From the NCBI GenBank assembly GCA_015680685.1, contig MNCI01008572.1, positions 863,101 through 927,100 of the forward strand: 64,000 bases of DNA. The letters are read 5' to 3'. This DNA is from Gnetum montanum (Eukaryota; Streptophyta; Gnetopsida; Gnetales; Gnetaceae). Below are positions 24,485-36,299 of this stretch, piece by piece. Position numbers and translations under genes: made by a program. Each line of letters starts with the position of its first letter. Position 1 is the first letter of the stretch. The notes below the pieces were generated by a model. That model was not told the DNA's origin. It did not search any database and was given only the letters and a program-made list of their open reading frames with translations.

Positions 24485-24500
24485 TCTCCCCCATGACTGA
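24485..24500 (-). other. internal polypurine-like motif of element B
   Basis: atctcccccatgactg; on the minus strand a CAGTCATGGGGGAGAT purine-rich run. It lies at the pol end of the 3' region, about 1.8 kb from the true tract, and has the same core as the tract next to the LTR. Confidence 0.6.
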
Positions 24501-24524
24501 ATTGAAAGGGAGAGATCTAAAATA

Positions 24525-24535
24525 ATGAGCGCTTA
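24525..24535 (-). other. pol deletion junction of element B
   Basis: Left of here the sequence matches C up to 46074 (gatctgaaataatgag). Right of here it matches the C protease-RT linker from about 48985 onward. Roughly 2.9 kb carrying RT, RNase H and integrase are absent. Element D has the same join near 62888. Confidence 0.75.
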
Positions 24536-25566
24536 TTTAAATTTTTTAGAAGTGCCCAACTTCTCGTAATTACTATTTTTAGATTAAGGGTTGGAAGTTG
24601 GCGACGCTCATACTCTAATGTATCTATGCTTTCGTTGTGGTTGCAAGTTGTTCCCCCAGTTAGTTCCATGCATATTAGTGGGTTGCTCTCTTGATTGGCT
24701 ATCAACCACTGGGTGTTCTCTTGTTGTGTGGTTGCTACATACAGGCACCTTTATATCTGAATTTCCTAGGCACACCAGTTGCATACAGGAAATGCTGAGC
24801 ACTCTTGTATGTCATCACCCTCTGTATCACTATATGTGATGCATGAAACTTTCTTCTTCTCAATCTTTCCATAAGAGTTTTTCTTAGATATTTCTAGGGA
24901 AAGATCGTGGATTCCTAGGCATGCATTTATGGTACTTAGCCATACCCTCCCCATTATAATTGGAAAGTAGCCTTTTTTATTGTTAACTTCTATCACTAGG
25001 AAATCAGCTGGGTATGACCAACCACACACAATGGTAACAATGTCCTCCACAAGTCCCAAGGGGATAGTGATGGAATTTAATTGAATATTTCTCTTCTTGA
25101 GTGGAGGCAGGTTCCAGGCTTTATATATTTCTTGCGATATTAAGTTAACTCCAAAACCTAATTCAAGAAGAGCCTTACATGGTTCATTCCTAGCGACTTG
25201 GAGATAGATTAAGGGATTTTTGGGGTTAGAGAGTTTCCTGGGAAGGTGGTCCACCTTTATCCATTTTGTGATAGTATGTGTTAACATAACCATGTGCATT
25301 GAGCTCTGTTGTTGGTTTGAAGGGAGCTCCGAAGCCTTACTTGATGGAGGAGTCATTATGGACTCAAGCGCTTGTAGTTATGAGAGCTTGTTTGGACTGT
25401 TGGTTCTAAAGAAAGCTCTTCTCTTTGTATGGTTGTTAGAACTAGTAGTGGGTTGAAGGATTACAACTCTCGTAGCATTACGTTGCTACAGTTGAGTGGT
25501 AATTTTCCCTTGCATCATTGGAGCGGGTGGTAGTGGAACTATTAGCGTAAGAGATGCGGATGGATT
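24536..25566 (-). pseudogene. aspartic protease of element B
   Basis: Retrotransposon protease, best frame 24766-25356. Landmarks: HMVMLTHTITKWIKVDHLPR, ALLELGFGVNLIS (active site about 25140-25175), LGLVEDIVTIVCGWSYPADF, FPIIMGRVWLSTINACLGIH. The family active site DSG is ELG here, so the enzyme would be inactive although 196 codons remain open. A linker after the protease continues to the deletion junction. It matches the C and D proteases along its whole length. Confidence 0.85.
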
Positions 25567-27809
25567 TAGAGGATGGTATGCATGTGGGGTGTCTCTTCCA
25601 GGAGAGGGAGTCCTAAAATACTCCTAAAATTGGTAGTGATGTTGTGGGTTACGTGACCCATACAGTCACTTGGAGAAACCAGCTGCTGCACATAATAGGC
25701 ATACGGGTCTAGTTGTCGATAAGGGTATTGTTGTCTTGGCGGTGGCATCCCCCATGACCATGGGTATTGCCACTGCTGGTGTTGCTCGATAGGTTGTGGT
25801 GGACTCCCACTTGGATAATATGGTAAGGATTGATGGAACTACCTTGGGTTACCTTGGGGATAAGGTAACCTTTGAGGTGCTTGTTGTTTATTAAGTCTTG
25901 GGTTGAGTGCATACACCCTAGACTCTTACAGATGTGAGATTATTGGGCAACATCCCTTACGATAATCATACTACCATATTTCACATCCACCATCGTCATC
26001 CGAATTAGAGTCCACAACCTCATCGACGCTAGTCATTTTTCCCTTACCCTTGTTATGTGCATGGTCTGAATCTCTCCTCTTTTTCTTATCATGGTCACTA
26101 GTTCAGACTCCTATACGATTTTTAAAATGGTTTCAAATCTACTATCTAAGGAGTCCCACATTTGATCTACCTTAGCCAACACTTTAGTTGCTAACTTTTG
26201 AAGTGGTAAGGTTTTTCTGTTCACCAACTCCTCGAGTGGTGACTCATCCTCTTTCTCACAGAATCTTACTCCCCTCTTTCGGAGAGAAGGATCACAATTA
26301 TACTCTTCCGCACTTTCTCTTTTACGTAGCTCTCCTTCTTCCTTAGCTATGTGCTCCAACAATCTATGAACTTCATGGGACCTAAGCTCAGATAATCTCC
26401 CTTAGGCATATGTTCCAAGGGTTCTCCTGGTTTCATCTCTTAGCCCATCTATGAGGTGGCGGAGTTGATCCCGTTGTGCGTAACCATGGCTTGGGCAAAA
26501 AATGTAGCAGTGTATAATATCAACCCATGGCAGCATCCAAGGGTTCATGATTACCCTGCTTCCATACTTGGATCAATTTCAGCAAGTTGGACACCTTGGA
26601 GTACATTTGGTACTTATCGTTAAATAGTTCTAGCATCGTACTCCACCGTCTAATGGATTTCGGTTCTAAGGACCGGTACCAACTTTCCGCTTCTTTTATG
26701 AGTTTCCTTGGGAATAAATTTAATTTTTGCCACTCATTTTTGATATTTTGCAAGGCACAGGCATCATGAAATACCTATAAGTGATTTTTCGAATCAACAT
26801 TGTATCCCCCCTCAAATCGGGAGATATTATTCATGTCTAGTCTCTTGATCCAGCTATCTTTCTGGTGCCTTGTAGGTATCCTCACAACCTCCGTAATATT
26901 TAACATACTTCAGGTGGAAAGTAGGGGTTCATCATTGTCATTTCTTTCATGGCATCTGTGATGCCTACGCGGTTCCCTACTTTCCCTTCTACCATGCCTT
27001 GATTTCCTAGAATGCCCTCGTCCTCGCTCTTGACTCTCTCGTCGAGGGTTCTCATTATGCCTACCCTTATCCTCATGGTTGGGCTCTTTGTGACTGTGTC
27101 TAGATGTGGAAGGAGAGGGTGAATGATGTGATGAAGGTGAAGAAGAAGGGGGACCATCACCATGACGATGTTTCTTACCTTCTCTTCGGTGGCTATGGCC
27201 CCGATCATGATGACGATCAAATTGCCCATCCTTATCATTTGTTTATGTTCCCTCATTGGACACTTGGTGTTCATGGGGATCAGAACCAGGGTTATGAATC
27301 ATGGAGTGTAGGTTCTGATACCCCACCTCCTCACCATTGTTAGAAGGGGGAACATCATTTGATGGAGAACCTATTATAACTAGTCCACCATCTCCAATTT
27401 CGCTTAGGACATGTGGAACCCTTTTACCCTTCAACGATGTGTGGTAGCTATCCTACCACAAGTCCCTTAAATGTTGCATCATTTTGGGATGGTAATCCCT
27501 TGTTTCATAATCACATGCAATGTATTTAGCGTATAGTTGCATCATGTCTATCTGTGCAAGAGCACGAAGGAGCATGTTAGGGACTGCATGATCTGGGAGT
27601 AACACTATGTTAGCTTGCAAGTCTTACCAACACAGTTGTTCATCCTAATGGAGGATAAAGGTAAAATTGGTTATATACTCATCATGATGAGTATACACTA
27701 CCCAATACTCTTGAGGAACTAGTTGTTCTTGGCTATGTATGTTGTGCCACCGACTGTCTCTTGTGTGATCCCTAGGTGGTGAAGTGCTTTTATGAGAAGA
27801 AGAAGACAT
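25567..27809 (-). pseudogene. gag of element B
   Basis: Particle-forming gag protein. The start at 27809 (MSSSSHKSTSPPRDHTRDS) is the first ATG after the primer site and matches the start of element E gag in position and sequence style. Then come a Ser/His/Arg-rich region (26950-27250), the gag core (WQKLNLFPRKLIKEAESWYR, about 26640-26740) and a charged helical region (LEHIAKEEGELRKRESAEEY, about 26290-26360). The degraded zinc knuckle follows at 25943-25986 (family form CEICQYDHPKGCCPV), and then a Pro/Gln/Tyr-rich linker to protease. At least ten stops or shifts break it. Confidence 0.8.
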
Positions 27810-27935
27810 TATTATCTTGTTGGTATGCTATTGACTGTTGTTTAAATTTTCTTTTGATTATCCCTAATGGTTCGTTTAAGCTTCCCAATGATGTGGATGA
27901 TTTCCTATGTTCTACTTAGCGCACAAACAACTTAG

Positions 27936-27953
27936 TCCCTGGCAACAGCGCCA
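27936..27953 (-). other. primer binding site of element B (tRNA-Asp)
   Basis: Minus strand TGGCGCTGTTGCCAGGGA. The complement of the plant tRNA-Asp(GTC) 3' end is TGGCGCCGTTGCCGGGGA; two mismatches, both at CpG or CpNpG cytosine positions. One base separates it from the LTR. Confidence 0.85.
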
Positions 27954-27954
27954 A

Positions 27955-28741
27955 TGATGAGTGGTGAGGCACCCCTACACTCAACCATACGAATATGAGC
28001 GTTACACGCGCAATCTGGTTGAACTCTGTAGACTAAGTGCCTACATGCCTTATGGAACACCTAAGGTTAATCAATCATTGTCCTCCCAAGCTTACTTGCA
28101 TTTGTCATGGTTGTATGGTTAAGTAAGCTTGAGGCATGTGATTTTTATATCTTTTATGTTTTTATCACCTATGCTAAGAGAGGAAAGGGTGAAGAGACTA
28201 AGTAAATAACTTTAACTAACTAAGCCTTAATTACCCTATCATCACTATCCATTCCCACTTGCCATTTCACACCCTGAACCAATGCAACACTGCTGGGATT
28301 ACCAAACGCTATTCGTTACTGGGATTACCAAGCATAACACATGTGCTCAAAGCAGTCATACTGAATGCACTTAACTATGACATTTGAGGGTTGAGAGAGA
28401 TTAAGTCCTTAATAAAGCATTTAAACAATTAACAATAATTAAAGTCCTATTTAGCTTAGCCCATATACTGCAAGGTTTATCCAAAAGTTTGTCTTTATTT
28501 TTGTACACAATTGTGTGCTCAAGTACAGAATTGCTCGAATAAAGATTCGTTCACTTTGGGACTCCTACTACGAGCACATGGAAATTATTCTAACTCTGGA
28601 ATGGAAAAATGGCAAGAGTTTGGCTAAGTTCTAGATCTAGATGGAGAAATAAGGGAGAGTTGGCTCTTATTTATAGAACTAGTGGTAGGCTGTGATATCG
28701 CATACGCGATATCGTGGCCCATGCGATATCACATCCCATCA
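27955..28741 (-). repeat. 5' LTR of element B
   Basis: 787 bp, tgatgagtggtgaggcac to cccatca. It contains the actgggattaccaag motif (28314-28330), a minus-strand TATAAATA at 28668-28675, and ATATCG palindromes (28690-28737) between the TATA box and the LTR 5' end. Confidence 0.9.
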
Positions 28742-29214
28742 CTCCTACTAACAAATGTACTATACCAATTATTCTTTTTGCTTCTCAGAATTCCATAGGT
28801 GGTGGTTCTCCTAGGTCAAGATGAGATTCTCCTTACATGTCTCTTAAAGATCAAAACTGATTAAATTCATCATTACTTTAGATAATAACACATTAACAAC
28901 CATTATTTCTTTTGCATTTTTGGTATCCTAAACTCTCTGTTGAAGTTTTTAGAAAGCTTCATCTCTAGTAAGCTTAGGCCTAAGAATGGATGAATCAAAT
29001 AAGCAAGCTTTAAGTTCTACAACCTTCTCTACCAATCATTGATTTCTAGTGGTGGTCTCCTCAAGTTGTACATTAGTAACAAGAAGCTTATCCCTTTTCT
29101 CTAGTAGCTGAAAATATGTAGCTAAAATTTCTTCCAAAAGATCAAAGATCTCTAGAATTGGTTGTATATCTCCTACTAGTTGGTCTAGCACTTCTTTGTA
29201 TTTTTCTATGTTCA
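28742..29214. repeat. 473-bp host duplication, right copy
   Basis: Direct repeat of 22070-22542; see that entry. It belongs to gene remnant X and continues without a break into 29215 onward. Confidence 0.85.
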
Positions 29215-30960
29215 TTTCTTTACTTCTAGCTCCTACAGATATTTAAATATTTACCATTTTAGTAACATTAAAAATGGAAGCTATATGAGCACTTAAGGCT
29301 TCTCCAATCTAATTTGCAACCACTTCTGCTATGGTTTCCTGGCCCTTATATGATATTGCTAGGATTTTTTTGCCTTTCCCTTCTTCCAACATGATAGAGA
29401 AGACTATCACATTTCTAGAGATTTTAGGAAATTCTTACCCCAAAAAAGACATAATTACTTCTCTAGTATTAAGATTAGTGCAAATAGGGGCCTTGTCTCC
29501 TCATGTAGAGAATATCAAGGCTAGTTTGTTCATTAGCCAATTGATGGTCCTAGCAACCTTTTTGTGATGGCTCATGTTTAAATAGTACACCAAGGTTTCA
29601 TCACCACTTCTAAATAATTGTTATTAAAATTATTATTTTTAACTTTTCTTAGACATTTAGAAGCTGCTACCATTTTGGAAGTCATCTCCAGTGCTACAAG
29701 TGATGATGGAGGTGGCACTTCTTCCTCCTAAAGCTTAACAAGAGCCTATTTTTCATGATCTCTTGTCATGATGTAGTAGGAGCCCTATGGAAGATATTAT
29801 TTACATAACAAGCTATTCCTTCACTTTGGTATAGTTTTATAATTAAACATGAAAAGGGAAGTATCTTCCTACCATTCTCATTCTTCTTAAACTACTTCTT
29901 GATTTCCAATAAGATAAGCAGGGAAGGTTGAGTTGGAACTTCCCACTTAGAGTCGCACATGCCCTTGCAAAGAAGGCTATCACCTTCCTTGATCTTATCA
30001 TGGAATTACGATGATAGGTTGTGATCTTAAAATAAGCTTGCTTTACTTTTATAAGGACATTGTAATCCTTGTGGTCCACTCCACAAGACCACCACATCTA
30101 ATCCTTCTTTGCTTTAGGATTCACTTGGATGGATATCTCCACCAAATTTACCCTAATGATAGGCATTCTAAGGGCTTTTGCTATGGCCTTAGTTAAATAG
30201 GAGATGGTGATGTCTTTCATCTTCACTAGTAGTTATTCTAGAAGAGTTATGTCTTCCCTTGTTACCATTCCCCACTAGTATAAATGGTAGGTCATAACAA
30301 AGATTCTTGCAACTACGTCTTGATCTCTTCTAGTGCTAGATCAAGGAAAAGCCCAATGTTTAGTTCTTGAAAAATTACACTTTTAACCTCATTCCTTAGG
30401 ACCTTCTTCAAGTAGACCTCTATAAGAATGACCTCTAAATTAGGCCTAGGTCTTAGGACCTCATCCTAGCTAGAATGTTTAATCTCTATAGTGGAAATCT
30501 ATTAAATATATTCCATCTTAGGCTCTTCTCACAAGGATTCGATAGCATGTGTCATCTCAACCGCTTGTTCTTCTAGTTATTATGATTATTGTGGTTATTT
30601 TTGTTGTCCTTTTTCTCCTTGAGGTTGTTTTTTAACTTAGCTATGATGACCCTCCTACTTACAGTTCCTACTTTGGTACCATCTGTAATCACACAAATAA
30701 CCCTAGATTAGTTATTTTGATTTAATCTCTTTATTCTAGATACCCTTTGATTATTTCTTAGGATAAGTTTGGTGGAATATTCAACTATTAAGCTTTTCTA
30801 GTAATTGTGGGTGCATAAGAATATTTTATTATTATTTTATTTTCACTTCAAAAAGGTAGTTGGTTGTTGGTATTAATTCTTTTGATCAATCTTTTAAGAT
30901 TATGTTAATACCTGATCTGTGGGATATTAGAAACATCATCATCAGATCCTAACATTGATG
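28742..30960 (-). pseudogene. Gene remnant X, N-terminal and middle part
   Basis: Unidentified gene, minus strand. From the N-terminal side: VITDGTKVGTVSRRVIIAKL (about 30620-30680), a decayed stretch, then WWSCGVDHKDYN and KVIAFFARACATLSGKFQLN followed by YWKSRSSLRRMR and GRYFPFHV (29843-30097, 84 codons open). Then comes EEEVPPPSSLVALEMTSKMV (about 29690-29730) and the coiled-coil region shared with the left piece. A total of roughly 3 kb would be coding before decay. The exact 5' edge is uncertain. It could be a captured host gene or an extra ORF of an older element. Confidence 0.5.
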
Positions 30961-32640
30961 TTCCCACAATGTAAAGCATATCTCTAGAAGCTCAAAGATT
31001 GAAAAGCAAGTTGAATAAAGTCTGTGGTGAGGAATTTATGGCTTCAAGAAGGCTTCGAACTCTAAAAATTTGCAAAACTCCTTTTGTGTTTGATACAAAA
31101 TTTTTAAAATAAGCTAAGTGTCACGCATATGTATAATATTTTTATACTATGTCAACATATTCAACCATATCAATGAGGATGTGTCAACCCAACCATTTGC
31201 AATAATTTTTCAAGTTGGAAAGTAAGGAATTTTTGGAAACTTTGAGTATAAAACAAGAGCTAAATGAAATCTAAAAAGTTGTGAAAAAAAAGGTAACAAC
31301 AACTCATTAGATTCTAGGTCATAAACTAAAATGAATTAAGCATATGGAATGATTAAATAGGAGATGCTTCCTAAAAATAAATTACGCATAATATTGGATG
31401 ATGTAGGTTTCGAAGATCATAAGTAATCAAGTTGAGGCTCATGGTCATGGGATTTAAATTGAAGGAACCAAGATCTATGCAAGTGAGTCCTTCCCAAAGC
31501 AAGCTAATGATTAAAAATATCCTTGCATAACCACATCACAAGAAGCCCATAAGCACCTTGGATATTTAATGGTGATCTAGGTTAAACATCATATTCTTAT
31601 AAGTAATTATATTTAGATCATGTAGTCTACAAACTAAAAATGATCAGATGATAATGACACAAGACAATAAGGTAAGAGAATAGAGGATGAGAATGGTTTG
31701 ATAGAGAAATCGAGAGATAAGAACTTGGATCATAACTTTAGGAGAATCTTGTGGAATGCATAATTAAGATGATTCAAATACTAGTCTATTCAAGGTTCAG
31801 ACCAAGTCCATGTCATTAGTAGTAACCTTGCATTAATGTGCTCCTTCTTTCCTATCACCATGAGACTATAATAACCATAAAGAATTACTTTTACTCTAGA
31901 ATAAGAAGAAATTAGTTAGAGATGTTTAAGAAAGAAATTTGAATCTTAGTTAGAGAGGTGTCTTCAAGCATGGGTAACATGTCTTTCTAGCCCCATAAGT
32001 AGTGCTTGTATCCAAATATTTTTAGAGATGTATGTTTTTATTTTCATTTTTTAAAAAAAATTTCAAGAACCATACTCTAAAAAGATGTACTTCCTTTATG
32101 GGTTACAGGAGAAGTGATGATACATTTCATGAGGAGTCATAAGACACAAAAATGAAGCCAAGAAGAGAACTCAACAAATCTCCATAAGACCACACCATTT
32201 ACCATTTCTACTTGGTTTTTTCTTAGTTCATTGGGTAATAAGATCACAAGTTACTTTTAGTTTTAGTATGAAAGAATCATCATGCTGCCGTGATATAGGT
32301 CTCACTTTAAGGTAGATAGACTAGGTGGATGCCATGAGTTCACTTCCTTTTTCCATCATAGAATTAATAATTCATTAATAGAAAGCATAATCCAAAAAAA
32401 ATTGAACTATATAGATAAATGAAAATCTTAATAGCAACATTTAGTAATCATTAAAATTTGCAATAGCAATAGAATAAAATTAGATATTGCAAGAAAAAGA
32501 TAAAGTAAAAGAAAATGTAAAAGTAAAATATATATTAATAGAAAGAAAATGAAAAACATATGAAAAATTATGTAAAATAAAAAACAATAAAAATTATCAT
32601 CCTCTTCAAGGTATTAAGGTACATGATCTTCTTCCCCATA
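30961..32640 (-). other. 3' region of element A
   Basis: Non-coding. From about 31400 it carries the shared landmarks of the family 3' region: gtccttcccaaagcaagct (31487), a ccttgcataaccac phrase (31524), acatgtctttctagcccca (31980), accatactctaaaaagatg (32070). It ends at the internal polypurine-like motif cttccccataactaag (about 32631-32646). Confidence 0.55.
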
Positions 32641-33900
32641 ACTAAGTTGGAAAGAGAAGATTTTGAAAATGAAGCAAGCTTAACCTTGTATTGAGGTGTT
32701 GTAGTTGTGCATAGTTACTTACAAGTCTTTAAAGCATTTTAGTTATTCAATGTTAAATAGCATGTACATTTGAGGGCTTGTTGGATAGTAAATCATCATG
32801 GCCTCAAAAGAAAAAGGTAAGTGTATAATGTATGACCTTTTCCAAAGTGTCTAAAACTTAGTTCATTGTGGCACATGCATGGGATTCCAATAAAAAACCT
32901 TGTCTCTTGGTTGAAATGTAACTTTCCTTATTCAAACATCATGACAATGTTTTTGATATATCTTATGTACTTCATTCAACATCAAAGCTACCCTTCAATT
33001 CTTATTGAGTACATTGAGTGCCATTATTTTTTTCTTTTGCACCAAGTTAATGTTCAAGTCAAGGTTGCATGCAATTATGAGTGTACAAAGTTCAATGTAA
33101 ATTAGAAGCTTGGATAACTTTTTGTATACTAACTCATCTGGAGAGTAGTCTATAGCTAGTTTCTATATTGAGCAAGAGGCCCATACAACATCATTAAGTT
33201 TGGTGTTGTAATCCTTCCTATATCTACTAATGACTCTTGTTAAAATTCTTGTGATTTTTCTATTGGTGACTTTAGCTTGCCTATTAGCTTGAAGATAGTA
33301 AGGAGTTGTAGGTTTATGTTCTACACCCAAACGTTGCATCAACTTGCAAAATGTAGTGTTCATGAAATGGGTCCCATTATTAAAAATTAATTTCCTAGGC
33401 ACATCAAACTTATTTACCGCCTATTATTGAAAGAATTAGGCTTCAGTGAAAAGAGTGCAATTAGTAACAACTACAGCTTTAGTCCATTTACTACAATATT
33501 CAACAAAAATAATAATGTAATACTTCGTATTGGACATGGAAGTGATGGATCCCACAAAATAAATTTTTCAAATGTCAAAAGGCTCTAGTGGTTGGATCCA
33601 TTATTGGGGCCCTTCCATTTTGGTTATCATCCATTCATCTTGTTGACATCATTTTCATGAATGGATGAAATGGTGGGCATCCTTGAAGATCATAGGCCAA
33701 AAATATCCTACCATTATGATTTTTATGGATGTTCTTCTTCTTGCATAATGGCCCCTACAAGGACCCTCATGAGCATCCTGGAGGACTCGTAGTTGATTTT
33801 CATCAATTACACACCATCATACCAGGCCATCTACATATATTTTATAGAAGTTACCCTCTATGTCAATATAGTGTTTGATCTAGTATAGAAACTATAATTT
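32641..33900 (-). pseudogene. integrase of element A
   Basis: Integrase inserts the cDNA copy. On the minus strand an H2C2-like region (33620-33790) is followed by the catalytic core. The best open part, 33163-33402, reads MPRKLIFNNGTHFMNTTFCK, then KLMQRLGVEHKPTTPY and QAKVTNRKITRIL. The family has ISDNGTHF at the second catalytic Asp and VEVTNRE at the Glu. Here these are FNNGTHF and KVTNRK, so both catalytic residues are lost. The rest is stop-ridden, and the C-terminal end fades near 32650. Confidence 0.8.
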
Positions 33901-34049
33901 TCTCCTATGGCCTCATTCCTCAAGAGTCTCTTATGTGAGTAGATAGAAGAGAAATTCATCATACCAGTTTATAATCCTTAGTGCTTAAACTTTGATTGAC
34001 TAAGCAAAGAAAAGCTCATCTAAGAATTTATCAGATAAAGGCTCTTCAT

Positions 34050-35140
34050 TGATCTTGTTGTCCAATATTAGCCAAACTAAATAATTAGCAACTACATTCT
34101 CAGTTATCTTTCTATCCACCACTATCAATTCAAACTCTTATAGGATGAACAACCACCATATAACATGAGGATTCACTGTTGACTTGTTTATGAGGAAGAG
34201 AATGGCACTATGATCAATGTGCATAAAAATGGTGTATCCAAGCACATAATGCATAAATTTTTCAAGAATGAGTATGTCTAAAGAATGACCTCATGTCTTT
34301 GACTATTTGAGGTTTTCTAGTAATTTCCTAGATAACCGTTATCTTTTTAAGGTTCACATCAATACCTTTTTCTAAAATTTGGTGCCCCAAGATAATGCCC
34401 TCCTAGACCATCAAATGGTTCTTATGCCAATTGAGCCACAAATTTATTTCCACACATCATTTTAATATGTGCTCAAAATGGTCCAAATCTTGTTCAAAAT
34501 CAACATCATATATGGAGAATTCATCCATGAAAACTTCCACACCACTTCTCATTTTCCATTGAAATATGCTAAGAAGGTTGTAGTAGCATTACACATATCA
34601 AAAGATATCTTTTTGTATGCAAAATTCCCCAAAGAACTTGTCAACATTGTTTTGGCCTAGTCTTTTGGAGTGATTTGGATCTTATAGTAGCCATTATATT
34701 TTTCTAGAAAATTATAGTAGCTATGCCCTGCAATAGTGTCCAACACTTGGTCCACAAATAGTAATGAAAAATGATCTTTGAAAGTAACCATGTCTAGTAA
34801 TCTAAAGTCTATACAGACTATCCATTGATCCTATTTCTTTAGTATAATAGTAAGTGGGCTTATCACTCACTATCTAGCACTAGATAAATGAATCCAACCT
34901 TGAGAAGTTTCTCAACTTTCTTTTTAACAACATGTTTTAGCTTTGGATTCAACCTCCTTTATAGCTACCTCTTAGGTTTAATAACAAAGTTTATATAGAT
35001 CTAATGCTAGAATATGCATGAATCTATTCCTATTATCTCATCATATGGCTAGGCAAAGGTAGTTGATCCTTTGTTGATTGCTTTCAATAACTTTCCCTTC
35101 TATTCTTTGGTGAGTTTGGCACTTATCATTATCGACTTCC
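34050..35140 (-). pseudogene. reverse transcriptase-RNase H of element A
   Basis: Heavily decayed. From the N-terminal side are remnants of the pre-RT region (family form WSYLELIGIDP, about 35020-35120), the LDY..LLSK/FKDHF area (34740-34830), and RNase H pieces equivalent to FMHIDHSA and VIWWLFIL (34100-34260). Order and spacing match the better-preserved copy in element C. No block is intact, and nearly every ten to twenty codons carry a stop. Confidence 0.7.
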
Positions 35141-35559
35141 CATTCTCTAAGAATAATATTCTAAAGATGTTGCTAAGGATTTCAACACCAAGGGCTCTTG
35201 TTTAGAAGTGTTAGGAACTTCCAACTCTACCTAATCTATCTCTAATTATTTTCAATGCTTAGCTTCTAAGAGTTGGTTCCTAATTTACTGCATCTCATCC
35301 ATCTTATCTATATATACACTTATTAGAATCTCTATTGGTGCCATGCACATTGTAAAATTGTTGTCTACAGTCAACCACTAGGTGTCTTCCTATTTTGTGG
35401 CTATTATGTATAAGCACCTTTGACTACTAGTGATTTTAGCATACATCTTTCATGTTGTAATAGATGTGCTCTTGATTATCCATATTTGATGCATCTAGTT
35501 GCATTTTATATCATTATACATAATGCATTAAACACTCTTCATCTCTATTTTACCAAACT

Positions 35560-36290
35560 CATTTTCCATGAAGATTTTCAAGGAAAGATCTCTAATTCCT
35601 AGGTTGTCATCACTGGTACTTAGCCAAGCCCTCCTCATAATAATTGGTAAGTTCCCCTTATAATTGTTCACATGGATCACTGGGAAATCTACTGGATATG
35701 ATCACCCACTAAAAGTGATCACAATATCCTCTACTAATCCTAATGGAACAGTAATGGATTGGTCTGCATGCTCTAACTTGATATTGTACTTTACTTAGTG
35801 GAGGCAGATTTCATGTTTTGTACATCTCTTAGGAGATTAAATTCACATCAAAACCTGAGTCTAACAAAGGCTTACATGGATCATTTATTATAATTTGAAA
35901 ATAGATCAGAGAGCTTCTAGGATTAGTTCTCTCCCTGAAAAGGTATGCTACTTTTATCTAGTCTGTAAATAAATGAGTTAACATGATAGTTTAAACATTT
36001 AGGAATCTTTGGTTTGAAGGTAGCTCAACAAGCATTCCTTGGATAATTTAAGAGGAGTCTACAACCACAAATGCTTACAATAATTTAGGTGAATTCTTAG
36101 GCCTAAAGAATGGCCTTTTCCAAGGTTTAAGCTCAAAACCACTTGAGTTATCGTCCATTTGCAAGTTTAGTGCTCTTGTGACATTGCGTTATTGGGGCTA
36201 TGGAGGTATTTTTCCTTGCATAGGTGGTGAAAGTAGTAAGAGAATGGATGTATGAGGTGCAAGGTTCTATTGAGGATAATGAGAAATGTA
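35560..36290 (-). pseudogene. aspartic protease of element A
   Basis: Minus strand near 35840-35880 encodes LLDSGFDVNLIS, so the catalytic DSG triplet survives, but the rest is broken by stops and at least two frameshifts. Further blocks correspond to the LGLVEDIV and GRAWLSTID positions of C and D (35640-35760). Upstream, 35900-36290 corresponds to the gag-protease linker. Confidence 0.7.
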
Positions 36291-36299
36291 TGTGAAATT

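Larger units (their letters stand above)
22547..28741 (-). mobile_element. Element B: non-autonomous GAG-PR Ty3/gypsy element
   Basis: Order on the minus strand: complete 5' LTR (27955-28741), tRNA-Asp primer site, gag, protease, 3' region, polypurine tract, and a 3' LTR truncated to 140 bp (22547-22686). RT, RNase H and integrase are missing. Sequence just before the internal polypurine-like motif joins directly to the protease-RT linker at about 24530, the same junction as in element D. B interrupts gene remnant X, which itself lies in element A. Confidence 0.85.

Noticed and set aside
24530-24590. a 60-bp filler inserted at the pol deletion in B and D
   Set aside because: On closer alignment this stretch matches the C protease-RT linker (about 48985-49041), so the join is a plain deletion.
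22070-29214. the 473-bp repeats as LTRs of an element
   Set aside because: They belong to gene remnant X, have no tg...ca ends, primer site or polypurine tract, and the true LTRs of B lie inside them.
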